Shown here: positions 33,722-41,073 of the stretch, piece after piece
Layout of the letters: every line of letters begins with the position of its first letter
Position numbering within the stretch: the stretch's first letter is position 1
From: Bacillus solimangrovi
GTDB lineage: Bacteria; Bacillota; Bacilli; Bacillales; Bacillaceae_N
Direction: 5' to 3'
Assembly (NCBI RefSeq): GCF_001742425.1
Contig: NZ_MJEH01000033.1
Span: 148,876-212,875 of the forward strand
Length of the DNA stretch: 64,000 bases
Notes under the pieces: model-generated
What the model was told of the DNA's origin: nothing
What the model saw: the letters and a program-made list of their open reading frames with translations, nothing else
Database searches by the model: none
Translations under genes and position numbers: made by a program

Positions 33722-33753
33722 AAAACCGACTGGACAATGTCCAGTCGGTTTTA
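33722..33753 (+). terminator. Terminator of the glycolytic operon
   Basis: AAAACCGACTGGAC, AAT loop, GTCCAGTCGGTTTT: a perfect 14-bp stem ending in T residues, directly after eno. Confidence 0.92.
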
Positions 33754-33826
33754 ATGTTAGTTGTGAAAATAAGTATAATATGATACATTTATAATATCGT
33801 AAAGTGTGCGTTTAGGAGGTAAATAC

Positions 33827-34060
33827 ATGCATGCAGTTGCAGTAACGTTATTAGTCATCGTCTCAATAGCATTAATTGTTATCGTTTTATTGCAATCTGG
33901 AAAGAGCTCAGGACTTTCAGGGGCTATTTCTGGTGGAGCTGAGCAATTATTCGGAAAGCAAAAAGCTCGTGGTATTGATGCTGTACTTCACCGTGTAACA
34001 ATTGTATTAGCAGTATTGTTTTTTGTTTTAGCGATTGCGGTAACATACTTTGATGTATAA
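33827..34060 (+). CDS. secG: SecG, preprotein translocase subunit
   Basis: Small SecYEG accessory subunit. The 77 residues form two hydrophobic helices (about 3-23 and 54-75) around the conserved loop [23 protein letters not shown] 33827 was chosen because AGGAGG lies seven bases upstream; the extended frame is not conserved. Its own terminator follows. The order eno-secG-est-rnr-smpB is typical for Bacillaceae. Confidence 0.95.
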   Translation: MHAVAVTLLVIVSIALIVIVLLQSGKSSGLSGAISGGAEQLFGKQKARGIDAVLHRVTIVLAVLFFVLAIAVTYFDV

Positions 34061-34067
34061 TAGGTGT

Positions 34068-34105
34068 AATAGAAAAACAGCGGTGTTTACCGCTGTTTTT
34101 CTATT
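34068..34105 (+). terminator. Terminator of secG
   Basis: AATAGAAAAACAGCGG and its exact complement around a TGTTTA loop; T-rich 3' arm. Confidence 0.9.
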
Positions 34106-34304
34106 ACATAAATTAAATGGAATAAACTGTTTCTATTACTTAATAGAGATATCACACCATCACAAAGATTGACGTAAGTAATAAGTAATAGGTTTGAAAA
34201 TAATAGATATGCGGAAAATAAACTAACGAATTAAATCATGAAAATATACAGTTTAATCTTACATAATATGTAGTAAATTATAAGTTAAGGAGATGTCATT
34301 CAGC

Positions 34305-35051
34305 ATGAAAGTAGTAGCACCAAAGCCTTTTACCTTTGAAGCGGGAAGAAGAGCCGTTTTACTTTTGCATGGATTCACGGGGAATGCAAATGATGTACGA
34401 ATGTTAGGGCGTTTTCTTCAAACAAAAGGATATACATGTCACGGCCCTCAGTATGTAGGGCATGGCGCACCACCTGAAAAGCTGGTTCAGACAGTACCTG
34501 AAGAGTGGTGGAAAGACGTGGTGGAGGGTTATCAATATTTGAAACAGCAAGGTTATGATGAAATTGCTGTAGCTGGACTTTCATTAGGTGGGCTATTTTC
34601 CTTAAAGCTCGGTTACACTGAAGCTGTGAAAGGAATTGTGTCAATGTGTGCCCCTATGTATATTAAGAGTGACGAAATAATGTTGCAAGGAATCGAACAA
34701 TTTGCTAAAGAATATAAGAAGAGAGAAGGCAAAACTGCAACAGTCATTGAAGAGGAAATGAAGCTGTTGGAGAAGGCTCCTCAGAAATTACTTCATGAAC
34801 TTCAAGGCCTGATAAGCGAAGTACGAGATAATGTCGATTTAATCTATAATCCACTTTTCGTTGTACAAGCACGAAAGGATGAGATGATTAATGTGGATAG
34901 TGCAAATATCATTTTTGAGGAAGCGGAATCAGATATGAAAGAAATTAAATGGTATGAGCAGTCTGGACATGCCATTACGCTTGATAAAGAGCGTGAACAG
35001 CTACATGAAGATGTATATCAATTTTTAGAAAAATTAGATTGGAAAGAATGA
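34305..35051 (+). CDS. est: Carboxylesterase (YvaK/Est family)
   Basis: Alpha/beta hydrolase of 248 residues, the size of B. subtilis YvaK and Geobacillus Est30. Seen: oxyanion-region [12 protein letters not shown] near 19-30, nucleophile elbow [10 protein letters not shown] with Ser near 94, catalytic Asp near 193 (QARKDEMIN) and His in SGHAITLD near 223. It hydrolyses short-chain carboxylic esters; physiological substrate unknown. The ATG at 34305 has AAGGAGA 11 bases upstream; an ATG 12 bases earlier abuts the Shine-Dalgarno. Confidence 0.93.
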   Translation: MKVVAPKPFTFEAGRRAVLLLHGFTGNANDVRMLGRFLQTKGYTCHGPQYVGHGAPPEKLVQTVPEEWWKDVVEGYQYLKQQGYDEIAVAGLSLGGLFSLKLGYTEAVKGIVSMCAPMYIKSDEIMLQGIEQFAKEYKKREGKTATVIEEEMKLLEKAPQKLLHELQGLISEVRDNVDLIYNPLFVVQARKDEMINVDSANIIFEEAESDMKEIKWYEQSGHAITLDKEREQLHEDVYQFLEKLDWKE

Positions 35052-35102
35052 AAATAATATCAATTTTATCATTGTACTATTTTTCATAGAGGAGGTAAGC
35101 AT

Positions 35103-37427
35103 ATGGACAAAATAAATGCACATATTGAACGACTGTTAACTTATATGAAAGATGAATCATATAAACCATTAACTGTTCAGGAACTTGAAGAAGTATTAGG
35201 CATTGAAAGTTCTGAATCATTTAAAGAGTTTGTTCAAGCATTAGTAAAGATGGAAGAAGAAGGTCTCGTTGTTCGAACACGAAGTAATTGTTATGGACTA
35301 CCTGAGAAAATGAATCTTATACGAGGGAAAGTAATTGCTCACGCAAAAGGATTTGCTTTCATTGAAAGAGAAGAGAAAGGGACGGATGATATTTTTATCC
35401 CACCTTCTCAATTAAGTAGCGCTATGCACGGAGACATTGTTCTTGTGCGCATTGATTCAGAGAGTTCGGGTGCACGTCCTGAAGGAACGATTGTACGGAT
35501 CATTCAACGTGCGGTAACAGAGGTAGTTGGAACATATATTGATAACAGGCATTTTGGGTTTGTGAATCCGGATAATAAGCGTGTTACGTCAGACATCTTT
35601 ATTCCTAAGGGCAAAGCTAAGGGTGCTGTTGATGGTCATAAGGTCATTGTGAAGATTGTTAAATACCCAGAAGGTCGAATGAATGCAGAAGGAAAAGTGA
35701 TAGATATTCTAGGTCATAAAAATGACCCTGGTGTAGATATTCTTTCGATTATCCATAGTCACGGTATTCCACAAGACTTCCCAGAAGAAGTGATGAAGCA
35801 AGCGCTTGAGACACCAGAAAACATTTCACCAGAAGACTTAAATAATCGCCGTGATTTACGTGATGAAACACTCGTAACAATTGATGGTGCAGATGCGAAG
35901 GACTTAGATGATGCTGTGTCAGTACGCAAACTTTCAAATGGGAATTATAAGCTAATTGTATCTATCGCTGACGTTTCTCATTATGTAACTGAAGGTTCGT
36001 CAATTGATGAAGAAGCTTATGAACGTGGGACAAGTGTATATCTAGTAGATCGTGTCGTTCCAATGATTCCACACCGCCTATCGAATGGCATCTGTAGCTT
36101 GAATCCACAAGTAGATCGTTTAACATTGTCTTGTGAGATGGAAGTGGATAGACAAGGTCAAGTTGTAAATCATGAAATTTTTCAAAGTGTTATTAAGACA
36201 AAGGAACGTATGACATATACAGATGTGAATAAGATTTTAGAAGAGAATGATGAAGCTTTACGTAGTAAATATGCTGAGCTTGTTCCGATGTTCGAGGATA
36301 TGGGTGATCTTGCAGATATTCTACGTAGAAAACGGATGCAACGAGGCGCGATTGATTTTGACTTTAAGGAAGCGAAGGTACTAGTTGGTGATGACGGTAC
36401 ACCGTCAGATGTCATTCTACGAACGAGGTCAATTGCAGAGCGTTTAATTGAAGAGTTCATGTTATTAGCAAATGAAACGGTCGCTGAACATTTTCATTGG
36501 ATGAATGTACCTTTCATGTACCGAATTCATGAGGAGCCAGATGCTGAGAAATTACAACGATTCTTTGAATTCATTACAAACTTTGGTTATGTTGTAAAAG
36601 GAAAAGCGAACGAAATTCACCCACGTGCATTACAAGAAATACTAGAAGAAATACAAGGGACACCAGAAGAAACAGTTCTGTCAACTGTCATGCTTCGTTC
36701 GATGCAACAAGCACGATATGAACCTCAAAGTTTAGGTCACTTTGGTTTGTCCACAGAGTATTATACACATTTCACATCACCAATTAGACGTTATCCGGAT
36801 CTTATCGTACATCGTCTAATTCGTAAGTATTTAATTGATAAGAAATTGAGTACAGCTGTTCAAGAGGAATGGGCAGAAAAGCTTCCTGAAATAGCAAGAC
36901 ATACATCTGAAATGGAACGAAGAGCAGTCGATGCTGAACGTGAAACTGATGAAATGAAAAAAGCTGAATATATGATGAAACACATCGGTGATGAGTTTGA
37001 AGGAATGATAAGCTCTATTACGAATTTCGGATTGTTCGTTGAGCTTCCAAATACAATTGAAGGCCTTGTTCACGTTAGTTATTTAACTGATGACTATTAT
37101 CGATACGATGATCGCCAATACGCTATGATTGGCGAAAGGACAGGCACTGTATTTCGAATTGGTGATGAAATTGTCGTGCGTGTCATAGATGCGAACAAAG
37201 AAGAGCGTTCTGTTGATTTTGAAATTGTTGGTATGAAGGGCAATAGACCATCAAGGAGAAAAGAACGTCCTAAAGTAATTCAAGGGCCAAGGAGAAAGAA
37301 AAAAGAACAAAATGGAGATTCTGCAAAAAAATCTCCTAACAAAACAAATAATAATAAGAAAAAGAAGAAGAAAAAGCCGTTTTATGAAGAGGTAGCAAAA
37401 AAGAAGAAAAAGAAACGGAAAAAGTGA
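35103..37427 (+). CDS. rnr: Ribonuclease R
   Basis: 3'-5' exoribonuclease that degrades structured RNA and, with SmpB/tmRNA, non-stop mRNAs. Domain order in 774 residues: N-terminal winged-helix (about 1-60), two cold-shock/OB domains (70-220), RNB catalytic domain with [14 protein letters not shown] near 265-280, S1 domain ([19 protein letters not shown], about 640-720), and a Lys-rich tail ([18 protein letters not shown]). RBS AGAGGAGG. smpB follows, a functionally linked neighbour. Confidence 0.97.
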   Translation: MDKINAHIERLLTYMKDESYKPLTVQELEEVLGIESSESFKEFVQALVKMEEEGLVVRTRSNCYGLPEKMNLIRGKVIAHAKGFAFIEREEKGTDDIFIPPSQLSSAMHGDIVLVRIDSESSGARPEGTIVRIIQRAVTEVVGTYIDNRHFGFVNPDNKRVTSDIFIPKGKAKGAVDGHKVIVKIVKYPEGRMNAEGKVIDILGHKNDPGVDILSIIHSHGIPQDFPEEVMKQALETPENISPEDLNNRRDLRDETLVTIDGADAKDLDDAVSVRKLSNGNYKLIVSIADVSHYVTEGSSIDEEAYERGTSVYLVDRVVPMIPHRLSNGICSLNPQVDRLTLSCEMEVDRQGQVVNHEIFQSVIKTKERMTYTDVNKILEENDEALRSKYAELVPMFEDMGDLADILRRKRMQRGAIDFDFKEAKVLVGDDGTPSDVILRTRSIAERLIEEFMLLANETVAEHFHWMNVPFMYRIHEEPDAEKLQRFFEFITNFGYVVKGKANEIHPRALQEILEEIQGTPEETVLSTVMLRSMQQARYEPQSLGHFGLSTEYYTHFTSPIRRYPDLIVHRLIRKYLIDKKLSTAVQEEWAEKLPEIARHTSEMERRAVDAERETDEMKKAEYMMKHIGDEFEGMISSITNFGLFVELPNTIEGLVHVSYLTDDYYRYDDRQYAMIGERTGTVFRIGDEIVVRVIDANKEERSVDFEIVGMKGNRPSRRKERPKVIQGPRRKKKEQNGDSAKKSPNKTNNNKKKKKKKPFYEEVAKKKKKKRKK

Positions 37428-37449
37428 CGCTAGAGATATCTCTGGCGTC
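37426..37449 (+). promoter_or_regulatory. Near-palindromic hairpin between rnr and smpB
   Basis: GACGCTAGAGAT followed by ATCTCTGGCGTC: 12 bp with one G-T pair and effectively no loop, overlapping the rnr stop. No T run follows, so read-through into smpB is expected. Confidence 0.45.
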
Positions 37450-37491
37450 TACTTCACGTAAGTAAAACTGAAGAGGGGGTACGTGTCAATC

Positions 37492-37953
37492 ATGCCAAAG
37501 GGACTAGGGAAAGCGATTGCTCAAAATAAAAAAGCTCGTCATGATTATACGATTGAAGATACATATGAAGCTGGTCTTGTGCTACAGGGGACAGAAATTA
37601 AGTCAATCCGAGCTGGTCGTGTGAATATGAAAGATTCATATGCAAGGGTTGAGGGAGGAGAAGTATTTGTTCATAATATGCACATAAGTCCTTATGAACA
37701 AGGAAACCGTTATAATCACGAACCTTTGCGAACAAGGAAGTTATTGTTGCATAAAAAAGAAATTGCAAAATTAATAGGTCTGACAAGGGAAAAAGGGTAT
37801 GCTCTTGTACCATTGAAGGTTTATATAAAAAATGGCGTTGCTAAGATGTTAATTGGCCTTGGAAAAGGGAAAAAGAAATATGATAAGCGAGAAGATTTAA
37901 AGAAGAAGGCAATGAAACGTGATGTTGAACGCGCGTTGAAAGATAGACAATAG
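37492..37953 (+). CDS. smpB: SmpB, tmRNA-binding protein
   Basis: Binds tmRNA and delivers it to stalled ribosomes in trans-translation. The 153 residues include QNKKARHDY near 9-17, [20 protein letters not shown], the [13 protein letters not shown] segment and the basic C-terminal tail [22 protein letters not shown] 37492 gives the conserved MPKG start, with GAGGGGG 12 bases upstream; a GTG nine bases earlier is less likely. The tmRNA gene (ssrA) was looked for downstream and not found in this window. Confidence 0.97.
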   Translation: MPKGLGKAIAQNKKARHDYTIEDTYEAGLVLQGTEIKSIRAGRVNMKDSYARVEGGEVFVHNMHISPYEQGNRYNHEPLRTRKLLLHKKEIAKLIGLTREKGYALVPLKVYIKNGVAKMLIGLGKGKKKYDKREDLKKKAMKRDVERALKDRQ

Positions 37954-37959
37954 AAATTG

Positions 37960-37988
37960 ACCTATCGTGTATTGGCGATGGGTTTTTT
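37960..37988 (+). terminator. Terminator of smpB
   Basis: ACCTATCG pairs with CGATGGGT (one G-T pair), then TTTTT. Confidence 0.85.
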
Positions 37989-38015
37989 AACTTCTCTGCA
38001 TTATTCGTTTGACTT

Positions 38016-38043
38016 TTGTACTGTTAATAACTTTGTATATAAT
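38016..38043 (+). promoter_or_regulatory. Probable promoter of the ArsR-type regulator unit
   Basis: TTGTAC (38016-38021), a 16-bp spacer and TATAAT (38038-38043). The leader to the first gene is about 215 bases and contains overlapping short palindromes (TGAATT-N7-AATTCA at 38098-38116) that could be the regulator's own site. Confidence 0.5.
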
Positions 38044-38265
38044 AAGAGAAAGTTATTTTTTTATACCTCAATTCATGCTAGGATATTCACTTCAAAATGA
38101 ATTGAAGCTTAATTCAATGAAGAGAGTGATGCATTGGTTAGGCCTTTGTGTGTGATTGTTCGGTATTTTAGTGCCTGTTTAGTCAAACTATTATCAGTGT
38201 TGTTAAACATACTACTCTTTGATGAAAGTTTTATGATTTGAAAAAATAGAAAAGGAGAAGTGTAT

Positions 38266-38565
38266 ATGGGAGACGAAGCAATAAAAATATTTCGGGATTG
38301 TATACCATTATTTCAAACGTTAAGTGACCCGTATCGACAAGATATTGTATTAATGCTTGCGGAACAAGAACGTTTAACTGTCAATGAAATTGTCGAACAA
38401 GTAACACTCTCCCGCCCAGCTGTATCACACCATCTTAAAATTTTAAGAGATACTGGGTTAGTTACCAGTGAAAAAAACGGGACAAAGCACTATTATTCAC
38501 TAAATTTAGATTCATCGATTGAAAAGCTAAAACGATTAATTTTAGCGATAGAAGAGGATTGTTGA
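38266..38565 (+). CDS. ArsR-family HTH transcriptional regulator
   Basis: A 99-residue winged-helix protein. ALSDPYRQ-type start (QTLSDPYRQDIVLML near 18-32), recognition helix in VTLSRPAVSHHLKILRDTGLV near 47-67, wing GTKHYYSLN. No Cys-rich metal-binding motif such as CVC is visible; the only Cys residues are near the N-terminus and at the very end, so a metal sensor role is doubtful. RBS AAAGGAG. It is followed by the DUF2573-like gene after 35 bases. Target unknown. Confidence 0.85.
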   Translation: MGDEAIKIFRDCIPLFQTLSDPYRQDIVLMLAEQERLTVNEIVEQVTLSRPAVSHHLKILRDTGLVTSEKNGTKHYYSLNLDSSIEKLKRLILAIEEDC

Positions 38566-38600
38566 TTTGTCGATTTAGTAATAAGTAAAGGAGGGTGAAT

Positions 38601-38873
38601 ATGGAACAATCTCTTGAGGAGCAGTTTGAAGCGCTAATTGAGAAGTATACGGAGTTATTAACGGGTGATACGAATGAAGAATTAAAGGCAAAAGTTCAAA
38701 TGTGGGTTTTATACAACCATATCGCTAAATCAATGCCAGCACTTGCGAAGCATTGGAATCAACAATATCCAGACAGTAAGCAACAGATGCATGAAATTAT
38801 TAAAGATATTAAGATTAGAAATGAAACATATCGACAACAAGTAAAACAAATAAAAGATTCAACAAGCCATTGA
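38601..38873 (+). CDS. DUF2573-like small protein (YusU-like)
   Basis: A 90-residue, charged, probably all-helical cytosolic protein beginning EQSLEEQFEALIEKYTELL. It resembles the YusU/DUF2573 family by memory of the sequence pattern; no function is known. The ATG was chosen five bases after AAAGGAGGG. Likely co-transcribed with the ArsR-type gene. Confidence 0.6.
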   Translation: MEQSLEEQFEALIEKYTELLTGDTNEELKAKVQMWVLYNHIAKSMPALAKHWNQQYPDSKQQMHEIIKDIKIRNETYRQQVKQIKDSTSH

Positions 38874-38896
38874 TGCATGTTTGCAACAATGGCTTG
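38863..38896. terminator. Hairpin between converging genes
   Basis: CAAGCCATTG and CAATGGCTTG form a perfect 10-bp stem around a 14-base loop. No long T run on either strand. It overlaps the end of the upstream gene and lies before the end of the minus-strand coat gene. Confidence 0.5.
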
Positions 38897-38902
38897 TGAA
38901 GT

Positions 38903-39241
38903 TTATTGGAGCATTTGGTTATTATAAGGAAATTGGTCCGTATATCCTTGGAATTGCTGATATGCTTGCTGAATTTTCTGGGGATCTGCAGCTTCTAGAC
39001 CGTACCATCCCTTCTTAAACATGAGATTGTATATATTTCTCTGACAATCTTGAGTTTCTTTAAAAATTGATATCATATCATCGTATATTTGTTGGTTGCT
39101 GGCTTCATTGAGGTACGTACAATATGAATCTGTCATATACTTTTCTGTAGAGAGTATATCATTTGTGAAATCTCGTTCATTCATAGCAGGTGTCTTAGGT
39201 ATGTTTGTTTCTGGGTTCTGTACCTTGTTTTGATTAGGCAT
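38903..39241 (-). CDS. Spore coat protein F-like (CotF domain)
   Basis: A 112-residue coat-F-domain protein: NERDFTNDILSTEKYMTDSY followed by a helical stretch with conserved Asn/Gln, and a Q/Y-rich C-terminus (QQAYQQFQGYTDQFPYNN). Such proteins are made late in sporulation and deposited in the coat. RBS AAAGGAGG on the minus strand. It lies 46 bases downstream of a smaller paralogue with which it probably forms an operon. No sporulation sigma promoter could be assigned with confidence. Confidence 0.8.
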   Translation of the reverse strand: MPNQNKVQNPETNIPKTPAMNERDFTNDILSTEKYMTDSYCTYLNEASNQQIYDDMISIFKETQDCQRNIYNLMFKKGWYGLEAADPQKIQQAYQQFQGYTDQFPYNNQMLQ

Positions 39242-39287
39242 TTGATAAGCCTCCTTTAGTTAGTTGTAATTAATAGAAGGGTTTGTA

Positions 39288-39539
39288 CTATTGCATATTT
39301 TGTGTTGGTTGACTTTGTAGATGACTAAGGATCTTCTGATAGTGTCGTTGATGCATTTGTCCAGCTTGGTCTAGCGTATTTTTGATTTCTTGATCTTGAC
39401 ATTGCTCTGCCATGAAATGAGCTTTCTTCATTGCAAGTAGGTTCCAAGCAAGCATGTCTGATAAGTATAGTTGGTCTTTTGTTGAAACCATTGTTGGTGG
39501 TTGCTGCATCATATTTTGTCCACTCGTTTGTTGTTGCAT
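39288..39539 (-). CDS. Small coat-F-like spore protein (YusN-like)
   Basis: An 83-residue Gln/Met-rich protein: an N-terminal low-complexity Q/M stretch, then STKDQLYLSDMLAWNLLAMKKAHF and a helix ending MHQRHYQKILSHL, the pattern of small CotF-like coat proteins. RBS AAGGAGGAT upstream of the ATG. First gene of the minus-strand pair. Its B. subtilis counterpart is probably yusN, next to fadM, which fits the context here. Confidence 0.72.
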   Translation of the reverse strand: MQQQTSGQNMMQQPPTMVSTKDQLYLSDMLAWNLLAMKKAHFMAEQCQDQEIKNTLDQAGQMHQRHYQKILSHLQSQPTQNMQ

Positions 39540-39780
39540 AAGGGTATCCTCCTTGTAAGTTCATTTTCTTTAATCAATGCTAATTTGTGAAAGATAGTAT
39601 GTTTCTATTCACGAAACGATAAGAAGTATCTATGTTAGAAAAATCAAAAAATAAAAAAGGTAATAAAGATAATAAAAGTGGAGCTAGGTTATGCTTTTTA
39701 TAAGAATTATCTTTATACAGGGGCATTGGTAGTCAGATCATTGATGACTAAGCTTACACACCTTTTTATTTCTTCATAAA

Positions 39781-39798
39781 TGAATGCGTTTCCATTTG
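39781..39798 (+). promoter_or_regulatory. Degenerate FadR-type operator at fadM
   Basis: TGAATG-N6-CATTTG compared with the TGAATG-N6-CATTCA half-site layout. One half is perfect and the other has two mismatches. It lies 13 bases before the fadM ATG. Confidence 0.4.
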
Positions 39799-39810
39799 AG
39801 GTGGTGAAAC

Positions 39811-40728
39811 ATGAAACAATTAATGCGGGATTTTTTTCTTTTCATGTCTCAAAATAAAATGTTTACAAGTTTAGCGAAAAAATATGGTTTGCGTTTTGGT
39901 GCATCCCGTTTTGTATCTGGGGAAACGATTGATAAGACTGTAGAAGTAATAAAAGAGCTAAACCAAAAAGGTATGGATGTAACAATCGATTATCTTGGTG
40001 AGTTTGTTGATAACGAGAATGAAGCGAAAGATCGTACCGAAGAAACGATTCGATCAATCCATGCAATTGCTGATGAAGGTCTTCATTCTCAAGTATCATT
40101 AAAGCTTACTTCCATGGGGCTCGATATTTCAAATGAGTTAGTAATGGCAAATATGCGTCGAATAATGGAAGTAGCAAATTATAGAGGTGTTTTCATTACA
40201 ATAGACATGGAAGATTATAGTCGGCTTGAACAGACATTAACGATTTTTAAGCAATTAAAAGAGCAATATGGAAACATTGGAACAGTTATTCAAGCTTATC
40301 TGTATAGAACAGAAGGTGATATCGATAATCTTAACGATCACAAACCTAATTTACGTCTCGTAAAAGGTGCTTATAAAGAATCTCCTAATGTTGCATTCCC
40401 AGTGAAAAAAGATGTGGATGGTAATTTCAAAAAAATAATTAAGATGCATTTATTAAATGGAAATTATACGGCAGTAGCGACGCATGATGACCAAATTATT
40501 GAGTATACAAAGCAACTAGTAAAAGAACATAATATATCAAATGAACAATTCGAATTTCAAATGCTATATGGTATTCGTGTTGAGAGGCAAGAAGAGTTAG
40601 TTAAGGAAGGTTACAAGATGCGAGTTTATGTTCCATATGGAAATGATTGGTATGGATATTTTATGCGTCGTTTAGCTGAAAGGCCTGCAAACGTAGTATT
40701 CGTTTTAAAAGGTACATTTAACAAATAG
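39811..40728 (+). CDS. fadM: Proline dehydrogenase-like protein (FadM/YusM)
   Basis: A 305-residue FAD-dependent proline dehydrogenase-type (beta/alpha)8 barrel. Seen: TIDYLGEFV near 53, SLKLTSMGLDIS near 95-107, IDMEDYSR near 132, RLVKGAYKE near 190 and the C-terminal RVYVPYGNDWYGYFMRRLAERP substrate-binding motif (given here in part). In B. subtilis the gene belongs to the fatty-acid degradation (fad) cluster although its enzymatic role there is unclear. The ATG follows GAGGTGG. Fad genes follow. Confidence 0.88.
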   Translation: MKQLMRDFFLFMSQNKMFTSLAKKYGLRFGASRFVSGETIDKTVEVIKELNQKGMDVTIDYLGEFVDNENEAKDRTEETIRSIHAIADEGLHSQVSLKLTSMGLDISNELVMANMRRIMEVANYRGVFITIDMEDYSRLEQTLTIFKQLKEQYGNIGTVIQAYLYRTEGDIDNLNDHKPNLRLVKGAYKESPNVAFPVKKDVDGNFKKIIKMHLLNGNYTAVATHDDQIIEYTKQLVKEHNISNEQFEFQMLYGIRVERQEELVKEGYKMRVYVPYGNDWYGYFMRRLAERPANVVFVLKGTFNK

Positions 40729-40961
40729 CTTCTTCGTTAATTTTTATTAAGATCGAAATGATTGTTGAAGGTAATCTTTTTTATAGCAAGTTACACAATT
40801 GAAGAAAAGACTGGTGCTCACTTTAAAGGAAATGATGATCCTCTCCCACTAAAATGTGCTAGGTTTTTATATTCTAAAAGTATCGAACGTAACACTAGTT
40901 AACATAGTATAATTCGACTCAGTAAAAATTGTAAAAAAACAGAAAATGGACTATTTAGATA
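40729..40961. other. Intergenic region fadM-fadN, upstream part
   Basis: No gene or terminator recognised. A TATAAT occurs near 40907 without a matching -35 element. Confidence 0.4.
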
Positions 40962-40990
40962 TTGCTAAATTTTCTAAAATATCATATAGT
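40962..40990 (+). promoter_or_regulatory. Promoter of the fadN-fadA-fadE operon
   Basis: TTGCTA (40962-40967), a 17-bp spacer and TATAGT (40985-40990). A FadR-type operator lies about 40 bases downstream. Confidence 0.65.
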
Positions 40991-41031
40991 AGGAATAGAA
41001 GAAAGTTGAGTTATTTTTTTTGGGTGAAAAA

Positions 41032-41049
41032 TGAATGAGCATTCATTCA
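41032..41049 (+). promoter_or_regulatory. FadR-type operator of fadN
   Basis: TGAATGAGCATTCATTCA: both half-sites of the Bacillus FadR (YsiA) consensus TGAATGA-N-TA-N-TCATTCA are perfect; only two central bases deviate. Placed downstream of the promoter, where binding would block transcription until acyl-CoA relieves it. Confidence 0.85.
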
Positions 41050-41073
41050 AAAGAGGATAGGGGGAAATTGGAA

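Noticed and set aside
37954..38265. tmRNA (ssrA) gene after smpB, a common arrangement in Bacillus
   Set aside because: No tRNA-like ends, no CCA-type 3' end and no tag reading frame are visible in the gap.
39541..39640. Sigma-G-type promoter (TGAATA and CATACTA) upstream of the coat genes on the minus strand
   Set aside because: Both hexamer-like elements occur, but only four bases apart instead of about 17, so they cannot form one promoter.
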